Source: a virus
DNA length: 44,542 nt
Strand: one strand, 5' to 3'
IMG/VR virus record: IMGVR_UViG_3300035670_000413
Location: 1-44,542 of that record
The translations under genes were made by a program, and so were the position numbers. Under the pieces are notes generated by a model that did not search any database, was not told the origin of the DNA, and worked only from the letters and a program-made list of their open reading frames with translations. This document shows positions 25,369 to 31,125 of the stretch, piece after piece. Each line of letters starts with the position of its first letter. The first letter of the stretch is position 1.

Positions 25369-25643
25369 GTCAGTAACTCCCTGAGTTCGTTAGTGTTGTC
25401 CTCACGGGCAACGAAGGTGAAGCCTCCGGCTTCTTTGATTCTTTCAATCTCCCGCTCCTGCAAAGCTGTCAGCGACCCTCTTCCTGCCTTACACTCGATG
25501 GCAATGAACAAACCCATGAAGCACCCAATGACATCTGGAATACCAGCGCGTCCGTAGCCATTGGCTGGGGGGAAGAAGTAGTAAATGCGAAGCTCATCAA
25601 GCAGCTTCCGCACCTTCGCTTTGACTTTGCCTTCGGGGGTCAT
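25335..25643 (-). CDS. VRR-NUC domain nuclease
   Basis: The 102-residue protein consists of one VRR-NUC fold, a branch of the PD-(D/E)XK nucleases. Visible motifs are an N-terminal basic helix (KVKAKVRKLLDEL), PPANGYGRAGIPDVIG with catalytic D37, and FIAIECKAGRGSLTALQ with E50-x-K52. A helix with Q62 (LQEREIERIKEAGG) follows. Phage VRR-NUC proteins are usually Holliday-junction or flap nucleases. It should process branched DNA made by the replication genes. Its ATG overlaps the upstream stop (TAATG). Confidence 0.92.
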   Translation of the reverse strand: MTPEGKVKAKVRKLLDELRIYYFFPPANGYGRAGIPDVIGCFMGLFIAIECKAGRGSLTALQEREIERIKEAGGFTFVAREDNTNELRELLTCLIQELLPRD

Positions 25644-25788
25644 TAAACGCCGCTCTCGCGTAGGGACTCGAGCTCTTCTTCTCCAAGCAGCTCAGGCATA
25701 TCCATCGGGATGTCCGGTTTACTTTCTTCTTGATGCCCCCTGCTTTGTCCCGTGTCATTTGACACCCCGTGCAAAACTTTGTTTGCAT
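25597..25788 (-). CDS. Overlapping small zinc-finger protein
   Basis: A 63-residue frame starts at ATG 25788 directly behind AAGGAGAGGTA, the strongest ribosome-binding site nearby. It carries two CxxC knuckles, KFCTGCQMTR and WICLSCLEKK, separated by a basic linker. It overlaps the C-terminal 146 bases of the zinc-ribbon gene at 25643 and the first 47 bases of VRR-NUC, in different frames. The spaced CxxC pairs and the site argue for a real gene; full overlap on one side argues for caution. Function unknown. Confidence 0.6.
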   Translation of the reverse strand: MQTKFCTGCQMTRDKAGGIKKKVNRTSRWICLSCLEKKSSSPYARAAFNDPRRQSQSEGAEAA

Positions 25789-25960
25789 TACCTCTCCTTA
25801 TCTCTTGTATTTCTTCAAGTTCTTCTTCAGACATGTACTGCTCCAGCGTGTAGAACCGCTCATCACAGTTCGTACATCGTCGCTTTCGCACTACCATGTC
25901 CTCGATACGCCGCGTGTCATACGTGGCGATCTTGGTGCTGGCACAGCTTGGACATTTCAT
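25643..25960 (-). CDS. NrdR-like zinc-ribbon protein without ATP-cone
   Basis: The 105-residue protein begins MKCPSCASTKIATYDTRR, then VRKRRCTNCDERFYTLEQY. CPSC and CTNC form a zinc ribbon, and the spacing and surrounding residues closely resemble the N-terminal DNA-binding ribbon of NrdR. The ATP-cone that normally follows in NrdR (about 90 residues) is absent, replaced by an acidic, probably disordered tail (MDMPELLGEEELESL). It could be a phage transcription regulator or an antagonist of host NrdR. An Ogr/Delta-type late activator is the alternative. Confidence 0.85.
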   Translation of the reverse strand: MKCPSCASTKIATYDTRRIEDMVVRKRRCTNCDERFYTLEQYMSEEELEEIQEIRRGNANKVLHGVSNDTGQSRGHQEESKPDIPMDMPELLGEEELESLRESGV

Positions 25961-26196
25961 GTGTGGTTCCTTTCTATCTGCGGCACATCAAACGCTTTGC
26001 CGAATGTAATCTCTATGGCATCCAGCATTGTGTAAGCCCCAAGAATGTAGTCCTCTGTCTTGCCATGACAGTGCGCCCTGAACAGCTTGCCGTCATAATC
26101 CATCAGGTACATGGACTCCATCTTCTCCACTGGTTTGTTGCATACCGCGCAGGTAGGCAGAGCAAACGTCAAGTCGTACAAAGCAATCTCATTCAC
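25957..26196 (-). CDS. Small hypothetical protein with CxxC and Cys/His pair, GTG start
   Basis: The 79-residue protein starts at GTG 26196 behind GAGGGGGCGAT and overlaps the stop of the upstream gene (GTGA). An ATG at 26220 is possible but lies within that gene and has no better site. It contains CAVCNKPVEKM and FRAHCHGKTED, so CxxC plus Cys-x-His could make a treble-clef-like zinc site. Function unknown. Confidence 0.75.
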   Translation of the reverse strand: MNEIALYDLTFALPTCAVCNKPVEKMESMYLMDYDGKLFRAHCHGKTEDYILGAYTMLDAIEITFGKAFDVPQIERNHT

Positions 26197-26423
26197 ATCG
26201 CCCCCTCGACGTAGTTCCACTGCAAGCCCATCATCGCGCCCATCATCTCCAGCCGTGTCGTATGCTTGGTAGATGCAGAGAACCCATGCAGCGCGTGATC
26301 GTCTGTAATACCTACCGCCACAAACGCTTTGATACTGCCGTTGGCTATGGCTTCACGAAGATCGTCAATAACCTGCAACGCTCCTTCAGTGTCTACCTGT
26401 TTTGGAAATTCAACAATTTTCAT
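26193..26423 (-). CDS. Small hypothetical protein
   Basis: The 76-residue protein reads MKIVEFPKQVDTEGALQVID and IKAFVAVGITDDHALHGFSA, probably a small alpha/beta fold. It overlaps both neighbours by three or four bases, so it is a coupled member of the leftward operon. Similar short proteins occur in other phage early regions, but I know no function. Confidence 0.8.
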   Translation of the reverse strand: MKIVEFPKQVDTEGALQVIDDLREAIANGSIKAFVAVGITDDHALHGFSASTKHTTRLEMMGAMMGLQWNYVEGAM

Positions 26424-26704
26424 ACTTGCCCCCTTGCGCGGATAGCGTCAACAAATTTCCGCATAGCGTCGTTGTTTGTAAAAAGTGTGCAGTTGTATGC
26501 GGCTGTTTTTGCAATTACCTCCCGCACTGCTGTCTCGATTAAAGAAGCAAAGCGTTTCAGCCTCTGCTCATCGGCAATGCGCCAGCAGGCACGACTGTGA
26601 TCGTCGTGCGAAGCTTCTGCAATACCGTAGGCTTCCAGTTCGCCCCCCTCAAAACGGACAAGCCCCGCCTCTTCTGCCATGCGGATAACTTCATCACTGT
26701 TCAT
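26420..26704 (-). CDS. Small hypothetical helical protein
   Basis: The 94-residue protein starts MNSDEVIRMAEEAGLVRFEG and contains LKRFASLIETAVREVIAKTA, a helix common in hypothetical phage proteins. Its start overlaps the stop of the micro-protein gene at 26701-26805 (ATGA) and its stop overlaps the next start. No function assigned. Confidence 0.8.
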   Translation of the reverse strand: MNSDEVIRMAEEAGLVRFEGGELEAYGIAEASHDDHSRACWRIADEQRLKRFASLIETAVREVIAKTAAYNCTLFTNNDAMRKFVDAIRARGQV

Positions 26705-26805
26705 TTTTTAACCTCTTTCCATATCGCATAAATACATAGACCAACCCCAAACCATGCAAGGATCACCATAGGGATACCCAGCAAAGCCAATATAATGTCG
26801 TTCAT
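26701..26805 (-). CDS. 34-residue membrane micro-protein
   Basis: A 34-codon gene fits exactly between its neighbours, overlapping each by three or four bases (ATGA at both ends). The product, MNDIILALLGIPMVILAWFG onward, is almost wholly one hydrophobic segment followed by a basic tail (WKEVKK), which predicts one membrane helix with the C-terminus inside by the positive-inside rule. The exact fit in the overlap chain is strong support despite the small size. Function unknown. Confidence 0.7.
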   Translation of the reverse strand: MNDIILALLGIPMVILAWFGVGLCIYAIWKEVKK

Positions 26806-27008
26806 AACTTATGCCCCCTATGTTCTTTTGCCCGCTGCTCTCGCATCTGGCGGCACTTCTCTCTGTCTTCGGGAGTCAGGTCTGGGCTGATCTCTGACAC
26901 ACCACATGGCAGCGGTGGGTTTGTAGTCACCGCCTTGTACCCGAACACAACAGTGAACAGTGCGATAGCTATGTAGAACGCGACGGCTACGGCTTCAGGC
27001 GGCTTCAT
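26802..27008 (-). CDS. Small membrane protein
   Basis: The 68-residue protein has an N-terminal hydrophobic segment (residues about 7-27, VAVAFYIAIALFTVVFGYKA), then an extramembrane part with two Cys (LPCGVS, REKCRQ) and a charged, basic C-terminus. No lipobox or holin family is recognised. It overlaps the neighbours by ATGA. Spanin or holin roles are not supported. Confidence 0.8.
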   Translation of the reverse strand: MKPPEAVAVAFYIAIALFTVVFGYKAVTTNPPLPCGVSEISPDLTPEDREKCRQMREQRAKEHRGHKL

Positions 27009-27202
27009 TTGACCTCCCTTGCTTTCATCAGGGCGTCTGCTATGTTGTAGGACAGTATTGCTACGGCCAAAAGACCGTCTTCGTGATCTGGGTCGTCCGG
27101 GTCTGAAGCCAAAATACCCTGCATCGCCGCCGCTGCAAAATAATCCCGCAAGTCCATGCCTTGGTGGGCAAAATTGTCTGCAAATGTTGGAAACGCTTTC
27201 AT
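27005..27202 (-). CDS. Small hypothetical phage protein (GMDLRDYFAAAAMQ type)
   Basis: The 65-residue protein contains GMDLRDYFAAAAMQGILA, a phrase that recurs in short hypothetical proteins of many phages and prophages, and an acidic linker (DPDDPDHEDG) before AILSYNIADALMKARE. It is helical and soluble. It overlaps the flanking genes by four bases. No function is known to me. Confidence 0.83.
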   Translation of the reverse strand: MKAFPTFADNFAHQGMDLRDYFAAAAMQGILASDPDDPDHEDGLLAVAILSYNIADALMKAREVK

Positions 27203-27402
27203 TCTGTCTTCCCCCTTATTAAGTCCATCATCTCCAAGTACGCAGCCTTGCTGTGCTCGTGCGTTCTAGCTGTCACCATCTCATGCGCTACCTTGAACAG
27301 TGCGGAGTACTTGCGTAGTGCTTGTGCTGCTTGGTTGTCCATCTCACTACGCGCATTGTCCTCAAGGTAATCGGCGAGTTCTTTCAGTGTGGGTCTTACC
27401 AC
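27199..27402 (-). CDS. Small hypothetical protein, GTG start
   Basis: The 67-residue protein starts at GTG 27402, behind GGGAGGGCACT, and reads VVRPTLKELADYLEDNARSE. Longer starts upstream lie inside the 54-residue gene at 27396. The helical sequence includes NQAAQALRKYSALFKVAHEM. It overlaps the upstream gene by seven bases. No family recognised. Confidence 0.72.
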   Translation of the reverse strand: MVRPTLKELADYLEDNARSEMDNQAAQALRKYSALFKVAHEMVTARTHEHSKAAYLEMMDLIRGKTE

Positions 27403-27560
27403 AGTGCCCTCCCATGGGTATCTTCGGTTGGTTTGATTTCTTTTTCTTTGGGCTTGGTCACAAGCTTCCACCCCGGCTGAACAAACTTCTCTGCCTCATG
27501 CCGGTCGTGGAACTTGCGAAACAAAACCCCCTCGTCATCATAGACCCAGAAGCGCATCAT
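27396..27560 (-). CDS. 54-residue hypothetical protein
   Basis: This gene starts at ATG 27558-27560, overlapping the TGA of the upstream gene, and stops at 27396. The product starts MMRFWVYDDEGVLFRKFHDR, continues with EAEKFVQPGWKLVTK and ends with charged residues. The pattern (short strands, then a helix after the HDRHEAEKF segment) suggests a compact alpha/beta fold. ATGA coupling and the exact fit support it. Function unknown. Confidence 0.72.
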   Translation of the reverse strand: MMRFWVYDDEGVLFRKFHDRHEAEKFVQPGWKLVTKPKEKEIKPTEDTHGRALW

Positions 27561-28186
27561 GCCTCTCCCACCATGGTCTTGATGCGTTTGTACAGCGCCA
27601 TGACTTGGGCAAAAGAAAGAGTTGATAGTAGTTGCTCGGGGTCAAAGGCAACAGCGGTGGGGGTGACAGGGGCAAGCGGTGTTGTGGTCTTACTTACTTC
27701 AGCTTGCGCACCCAGCGCGGCAATGCCTGCCTGCTCCACTTTTTCTGTTTTCTTCTTTATCGCTGGCACAGCTATCTTCTTCTGCTTGTTCTTGACACGC
27801 TTGGTTGCTTTGATCGGCGTGTACTCAGCTTGCAGTGCGGTGTAGCGCCCGTTGTCGTCCCGTGTGATTATTCCGCAGTTCGTCATCTGTGTGAGCAATG
27901 ACCCGATAGACCCGGAATTAAACCCACGGTTAGTCATCATGCGTACTAGGTCTTTGTGTAGCAAGCGGGGGTTGTCGCGTACTGCGTTGAACGTCTCACG
28001 GCTGACGTTGTTGGTGGGCTTGAACGCATGGGGTAGCGATGATCTTGCATCGTCGCGGGTATCTTCCTTGGCCCATTGGTCTGCTATTTTCTTAACGTCT
28101 TCTGGTGTATGTGTACGTGTTTGCATTTGATTCTCCTTGTTTATTTTTTCTAGTGCTGTTTGTAGTGCAGTGGCTAAGGCAGTCAT
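27557..28186 (-). CDS. Hypothetical protein, possible winged-helix domain
   Basis: The protein has 209 residues from ATG 28186 (behind GAGGTAACACC), or 189 from ATG 28126, which has AAGGAGAATCAA; either may be used. Residues about 60-120 (NAVRDNPRLLHKDLVRMMTN, SIGSLLTQMTNCGIITRDDNGRY) look like a winged helix: helices, then a beta wing. A basic Lys/Arg linker and a hydrophobic C-terminal helix follow. A DNA-binding role is plausible but not demonstrated. Confidence 0.78.
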   Translation of the reverse strand: MTALATALQTALEKINKENQMQTRTHTPEDVKKIADQWAKEDTRDDARSSLPHAFKPTNNVSRETFNAVRDNPRLLHKDLVRMMTNRGFNSGSIGSLLTQMTNCGIITRDDNGRYTALQAEYTPIKATKRVKNKQKKIAVPAIKKKTEKVEQAGIAALGAQAEVSKTTTPLAPVTPTAVAFDPEQLLSTLSFAQVMALYKRIKTMVGEA

Positions 28187-28190
28187 GGTG

Positions 28191-28448
28191 TTACCTCAGT
28201 ATTAAAGAAAGTCCGAAAACATAAAGACCCACACCTATCGCCGCTAGGATTAGCGTTTGCCATTTCGTTTTAGCGGTAGCAGATGGTGTCCACTTACCTC
28301 CGAGTAAAGCATCTTGCAGAGCGATTGCATCTTCGTCCTGCGTTGGGAGTGGTGGCTCGTAGTACAGGCCGATCTTGAGCTTGCCTGTGTCGTATGGCGT
28401 GGGGCGTTTTTTATTTACTGATGGAGTGTCAAAGGTATCGTCGTGCAT
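28191..28448 (-). CDS. Tail-anchored small membrane protein
   Basis: The 85-residue protein starts at ATG 28448 behind GGAGGGACT. The N-terminal 60 residues are hydrophilic (KLKIGLYYEPPLPTQDEDA). The C-terminal 20 (LILAAIGVGLYVFGLSLILR) form one membrane helix, so it is a tail-anchored or single-pass protein facing the cytoplasm. No family recognised. Its stop lies within the ribosome-binding region of the next gene. Confidence 0.8.
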   Translation of the reverse strand: MHDDTFDTPSVNKKRPTPYDTGKLKIGLYYEPPLPTQDEDAIALQDALLGGKWTPSATAKTKWQTLILAAIGVGLYVFGLSLILR

Positions 28449-28528
28449 AGTCCCTCCGAATTAAGGTTAAGGAAAGTTAAAGGTAATTTACTACGGGTAG
28501 GGTGTCAAGGGGTTAGTAAGTACTCCGC

Positions 28529-28627
28529 CTACACAACACCCATGAACACAAAAAATAAAAGCACAACCAACCCTACGAGACAGAACATCGTCACGGGTAG
28601 GTCTTTGTCCCAGTCGTTGTCATCCAT
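28529..28627 (-). CDS. 32-residue membrane micro-protein
   Basis: The frame starts at ATG 28625-28627, one base after the stop of the gene upstream, with GGGGGTG about six bases before it. It reads MDDNDWDKDLPVTMFCLVGL and then a long hydrophobic run (VVLLFFVFMGVV). An acidic head and one membrane helix are predicted. The neighbouring 34-residue gene has the same design. Function unknown. Confidence 0.62.
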   Translation of the reverse strand: MDDNDWDKDLPVTMFCLVGLVVLLFFVFMGVV

Positions 28628-28628
28628 A

Positions 28629-28733
28629 TCACACCCCCACAAAAAGAAAGAACAACGCGCTGAGTATCGTACCCATCAGCGCACCCAGTACAGCCGCACC
28701 TATTGCCAGCCATTCACGCTCATCGAGTTTCAT
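28629..28733 (-). CDS. 34-residue membrane micro-protein
   Basis: The start ATG 28731-28733 follows ATAGGAGAAGCAA, the leader used by many genes in this operon. The product MKLDEREWLAIGAAVLGALM continues as a hydrophobic helix ending FFLFVGV. It has one predicted membrane segment after a charged head. It is too short for a family match by eye. The canonical leader makes translation likely. Confidence 0.72.
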   Translation of the reverse strand: MKLDEREWLAIGAAVLGALMGTILSALFFLFVGV

Positions 28734-28742
28734 TTGCTTCTC

Positions 28743-28970
28743 CTATTCAAACTCTTTGCCAACGGTGTACCCCAGTTCACGGATACCTGCAATGACTTCG
28801 CGTGGCAATTCATACACACCATCGTAGTCAATCAGGTTCTTGCCCTCGAACCACAGGCCACCACCCCACTCATCGCCGTAGTCCTCGTGTTCGAAGTACC
28901 CGAAGTTTTCCCAAGGGTTGATGACTGTTTCAAACTTACCTTGCTGCACTCTCAGTTGTTTGTTTTCCAT
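28743..28970 (-). CDS. Small acidic hypothetical protein
   Basis: The 75-residue protein starts at ATG 28970 behind AAAGGAGAAGCAAG and is rich in aromatic and acidic residues (WENFGYFEHEDYGDEWGGG, LWFEGKNLIDYDG). A short C-terminal helix contains EVIAGIRELGYTV. Its start overlaps the end of the 254-residue gene by 35 bases. No family recognised; an anti-restriction-like acidic mimic is a thought with no real support. Confidence 0.77.
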   Translation of the reverse strand: MENKQLRVQQGKFETVINPWENFGYFEHEDYGDEWGGGLWFEGKNLIDYDGVYELPREVIAGIRELGYTVGKEFE

Positions 28971-29700
28971 CTTGCTTCTCCTTTAGTTTGTAATCGTGGA
29001 ACACAACACCCAGTGACGCATCCCCACGTTGATGCGCACGTCTCCAGAACCGCTTATCCCCACGCTTGACCCAGTGACCACGTACATCATGCAGTCGTGG
29101 GCTTGCGTGTGTACCACCTTGTGCCTCTGCCTTGGGCTTCGGCGGTTCGATCAGCACCGTGTGCCAATCAAACATAGGCTTCTTACCATGCCGTATACGC
29201 TTGGCGTTGTTGCTCTTGGGCGTAGCGGTGTACATCTGATACTGCGCATCGGGGTTGTGTATCGTTTCCAAGAACAACGCCACCACAAAAGCGCCTATCT
29301 TGGAGGCGATTCTTGCACGAGCATCATGCTCGTGTCCGGGGTTTACAAAAGATATTTCCAGCCCATCAAAAGAATCAAAAACTTTCGGACGTAACCAGAA
29401 CTTGGGGGCGTAGTCTTTAAGGCCGTTCACATCCTTCCGTACAATTGCCGACTCTATGAGCAGCGCCCCCTCGTACTCACTACCGACAGTGCCTTTAGTT
29501 ACGAGTGTCGCAAAAGGAACCCCCTCCATGTCTTCCCCAGCCACACCGATGCGCTCAAACGGCAACGGCTGCAATACCAGATTTGCCATTTCCTCATGAG
29601 TAAACTCTCGCTCATCTGGCATAGTCCCCACATCAAACCATGTGTAATCAGCAGCGCGATCTGGGTAAAGCTGCACCGCTATCTGTACGTTCGGTGTCAT
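28936..29700 (-). CDS. Hypothetical phage protein with C-terminal RGHWVKR/RGDASLG motif
   Basis: The 254-residue product starts at ATG 29700 behind AAGGAGAAATGAA. Its C-terminal segment, HDVRGHWVKRGDKRFWRRAH then RGDASLGVVFHDY, is one that I recall in many hypothetical phage proteins. The N-terminal part is mixed alpha/beta (ADYTWFDVGTMPDER). Basic and aromatic residues near the end suggest nucleic-acid contact. Function unknown. Confidence 0.83.
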   Translation of the reverse strand: MTPNVQIAVQLYPDRAADYTWFDVGTMPDEREFTHEEMANLVLQPLPFERIGVAGEDMEGVPFATLVTKGTVGSEYEGALLIESAIVRKDVNGLKDYAPKFWLRPKVFDSFDGLEISFVNPGHEHDARARIASKIGAFVVALFLETIHNPDAQYQMYTATPKSNNAKRIRHGKKPMFDWHTVLIEPPKPKAEAQGGTHASPRLHDVRGHWVKRGDKRFWRRAHQRGDASLGVVFHDYKLKEKQDGKQTTESAAR

Positions 29701-29711
29701 TTCATTTCTCC

Positions 29712-29972
29712 TTAGTGTTTGTGTTGGTTTTGCTTCAGGCCCAGTTCATCCCCACGTGCGTAGATGTCATCGATGTCGTGCATCAAGCGTTGCTTGAGTG
29801 TTTCTTTATCCATGCCCAGTTGATACGCACACTCTGCTAACGCCGCTGATGTACCGCCCAGTGCTGTGCCCATACCAACTTCGTCCGGTAGTGCATTGAC
29901 TGCTTCACCGATCAACGTCTTAACGTCTGTGAGCATTTTAAAAAACAGGTTGCTGATTTCATCGTGATCCAT
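29712..29972 (-). CDS. Small hypothetical helical protein
   Basis: The 86-residue protein, MDHDEISNLFFKMLTDVKTL onward, is helical, with a Gly/Ala/Leu-rich centre (MGTALGGTSAALAECAYQLG) and an acidic C-terminal third. It starts at ATG 29972 behind AAGGAGAAGCAA. It is the first gene after the terminator at 29991. No function assigned. Confidence 0.8.
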   Translation of the reverse strand: MDHDEISNLFFKMLTDVKTLIGEAVNALPDEVGMGTALGGTSAALAECAYQLGMDKETLKQRLMHDIDDIYARGDELGLKQNQHKH

Positions 29973-29990
29973 TTGCTTCTCCTTAGTTTT

Positions 29991-30013
29991 AAAAAAGGGG
30001 TCAACGTGACCCC
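29991..30013 (-). terminator. Intrinsic terminator, GGGGTCA/TGACCCC stem
   Basis: Read leftward, GGGGTCACGTTGACCCC is followed by TTTTTT. The 7-bp stem with a 3-base loop and a T-run make a standard intrinsic terminator behind the peptidase gene. It is one of six copies of this stem type in the window. Confidence 0.85.
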
Positions 30014-30022
30014 ATTACACAC

Positions 30023-31123
30023 TTACGCGAAGTGCATCTCATCGAACAGCGAGTCGAGTATCAAGTCCACATCCTCGCCATGCTCCAGACACTCAAGCGC
30101 CCAGTCAAGTGACGAAGGCTTGAGACCCTTGAAGTTCATATGCCGCTGCGCCAAGGCCGTATCGTCAGGCCACACAGTCTCAGCGATCAGGTTAGCCAGC
30201 CCATCGTAGTGCCCATGCTGCGCGTCGAGCACGGCATCGATGGCATCCTCACGCTGGTAATCTGGTTCGTCATTGGCAGGGTCATAGGCGTACTGGCTCG
30301 TGGTCTTGTAGCTCTGCCACCAGTTGCCTGTCTCATACACAGGCTCGACCACCGATGGGTCACGCTCAACCGGCAGACCATCCCAGTCAACGGAAAGAAC
30401 CGCGACAGAAAGTTGTTGATAGTAGCCGAGGTCAAGAGACTCCTCTTGCGTATGCTCACGCGCATAGCCCACCGATATGTTGGTGCACTCAGGGATAAGC
30501 TCAGTGAACTCCGCCGTGTCGGTGTACACACCCGTGTCATCGTTTAACATCATAAGTGCGTCATGCCCATCCATCAATGCGTCAGCCAAGGCAGAGCCGA
30601 ACGTATCAGAACAGCAGCGACCCCAACCCTGATGCGTAATCACGCTGTCAATACCACGCCGGTCAAACGCTACCGCACGGTCGAACTCACGCAACAAGTC
30701 AGGCATCTTCTCTGCCAGATACCTTGCACCTACACCACCGCGCTCCTCACCTTGCGTGAAGATATAGTAGCCACGCACACCACCCCAGATCAGATGCATC
30801 AACAGCGCAACACCTGCGCCATCGTCTGCGCCCAGTACGTCACCCTTAGCCCGCCAGTGCGTCTTGGTCTTGGCGATTTTGTTCTTACCCTCGGCACGGT
30901 GCACGGTGTCCACGTGTGCTACGAACAGCGTCTTGTGTGAATCTTTGCTTCGGTTGTCCACGTGCAGGTTGCCTGCGCCATCGTAAAAAGAACCCTGCTG
31001 TAAATCAAACGGCAAATTATCTTTCAACCATGCAGTGAACTTGACGTTAGTTGCTGACCCGTGTGGGCGTTTGATTGAGAGGGCAGTGTTCAGTATCTTG
31101 CCCAGTACAGTTGTGGTCTTCAT
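30023..31123 (-). CDS. M20/M28-type zinc peptidase (aminopeptidase-like)
   Basis: The 366-residue protein has the co-catalytic metal motifs of the M20/M28 peptidase clan. LFVAHVDTVHR has H70-x-D72, and VLGADDGAGVALL the bridging Asp100. FTQGEERGG has the catalytic/metal Glu126-Glu127, and VAFDRRGID has Asp154. A later His (SVGYAREHTQEE) completes a five-ligand site. It should remove amino-acid residues from peptides or act on small amides. Such an enzyme is not a standard replication function; it may feed the host amino-acid pool or process a phage or host peptide. It starts at ATG 31123, behind GAGGAGAACTAATC. Confidence 0.85.
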   Translation of the reverse strand: MKTTTVLGKILNTALSIKRPHGSATNVKFTAWLKDNLPFDLQQGSFYDGAGNLHVDNRSKDSHKTLFVAHVDTVHRAEGKNKIAKTKTHWRAKGDVLGADDGAGVALLMHLIWGGVRGYYIFTQGEERGGVGARYLAEKMPDLLREFDRAVAFDRRGIDSVITHQGWGRCCSDTFGSALADALMDGHDALMMLNDDTGVYTDTAEFTELIPECTNISVGYAREHTQEESLDLGYYQQLSVAVLSVDWDGLPVERDPSVVEPVYETGNWWQSYKTTSQYAYDPANDEPDYQREDAIDAVLDAQHGHYDGLANLIAETVWPDDTALAQRHMNFKGLKPSSLDWALECLEHGEDVDLILDSLFDEMHFA

Positions 31124-31125
31124 GA

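Noticed and set aside
26802-27008. Holin or spanin role for the 68-residue membrane protein
   Set aside because: There is one hydrophobic segment but no endolysin neighbour, no lipobox and no spanin-like coiled coil.
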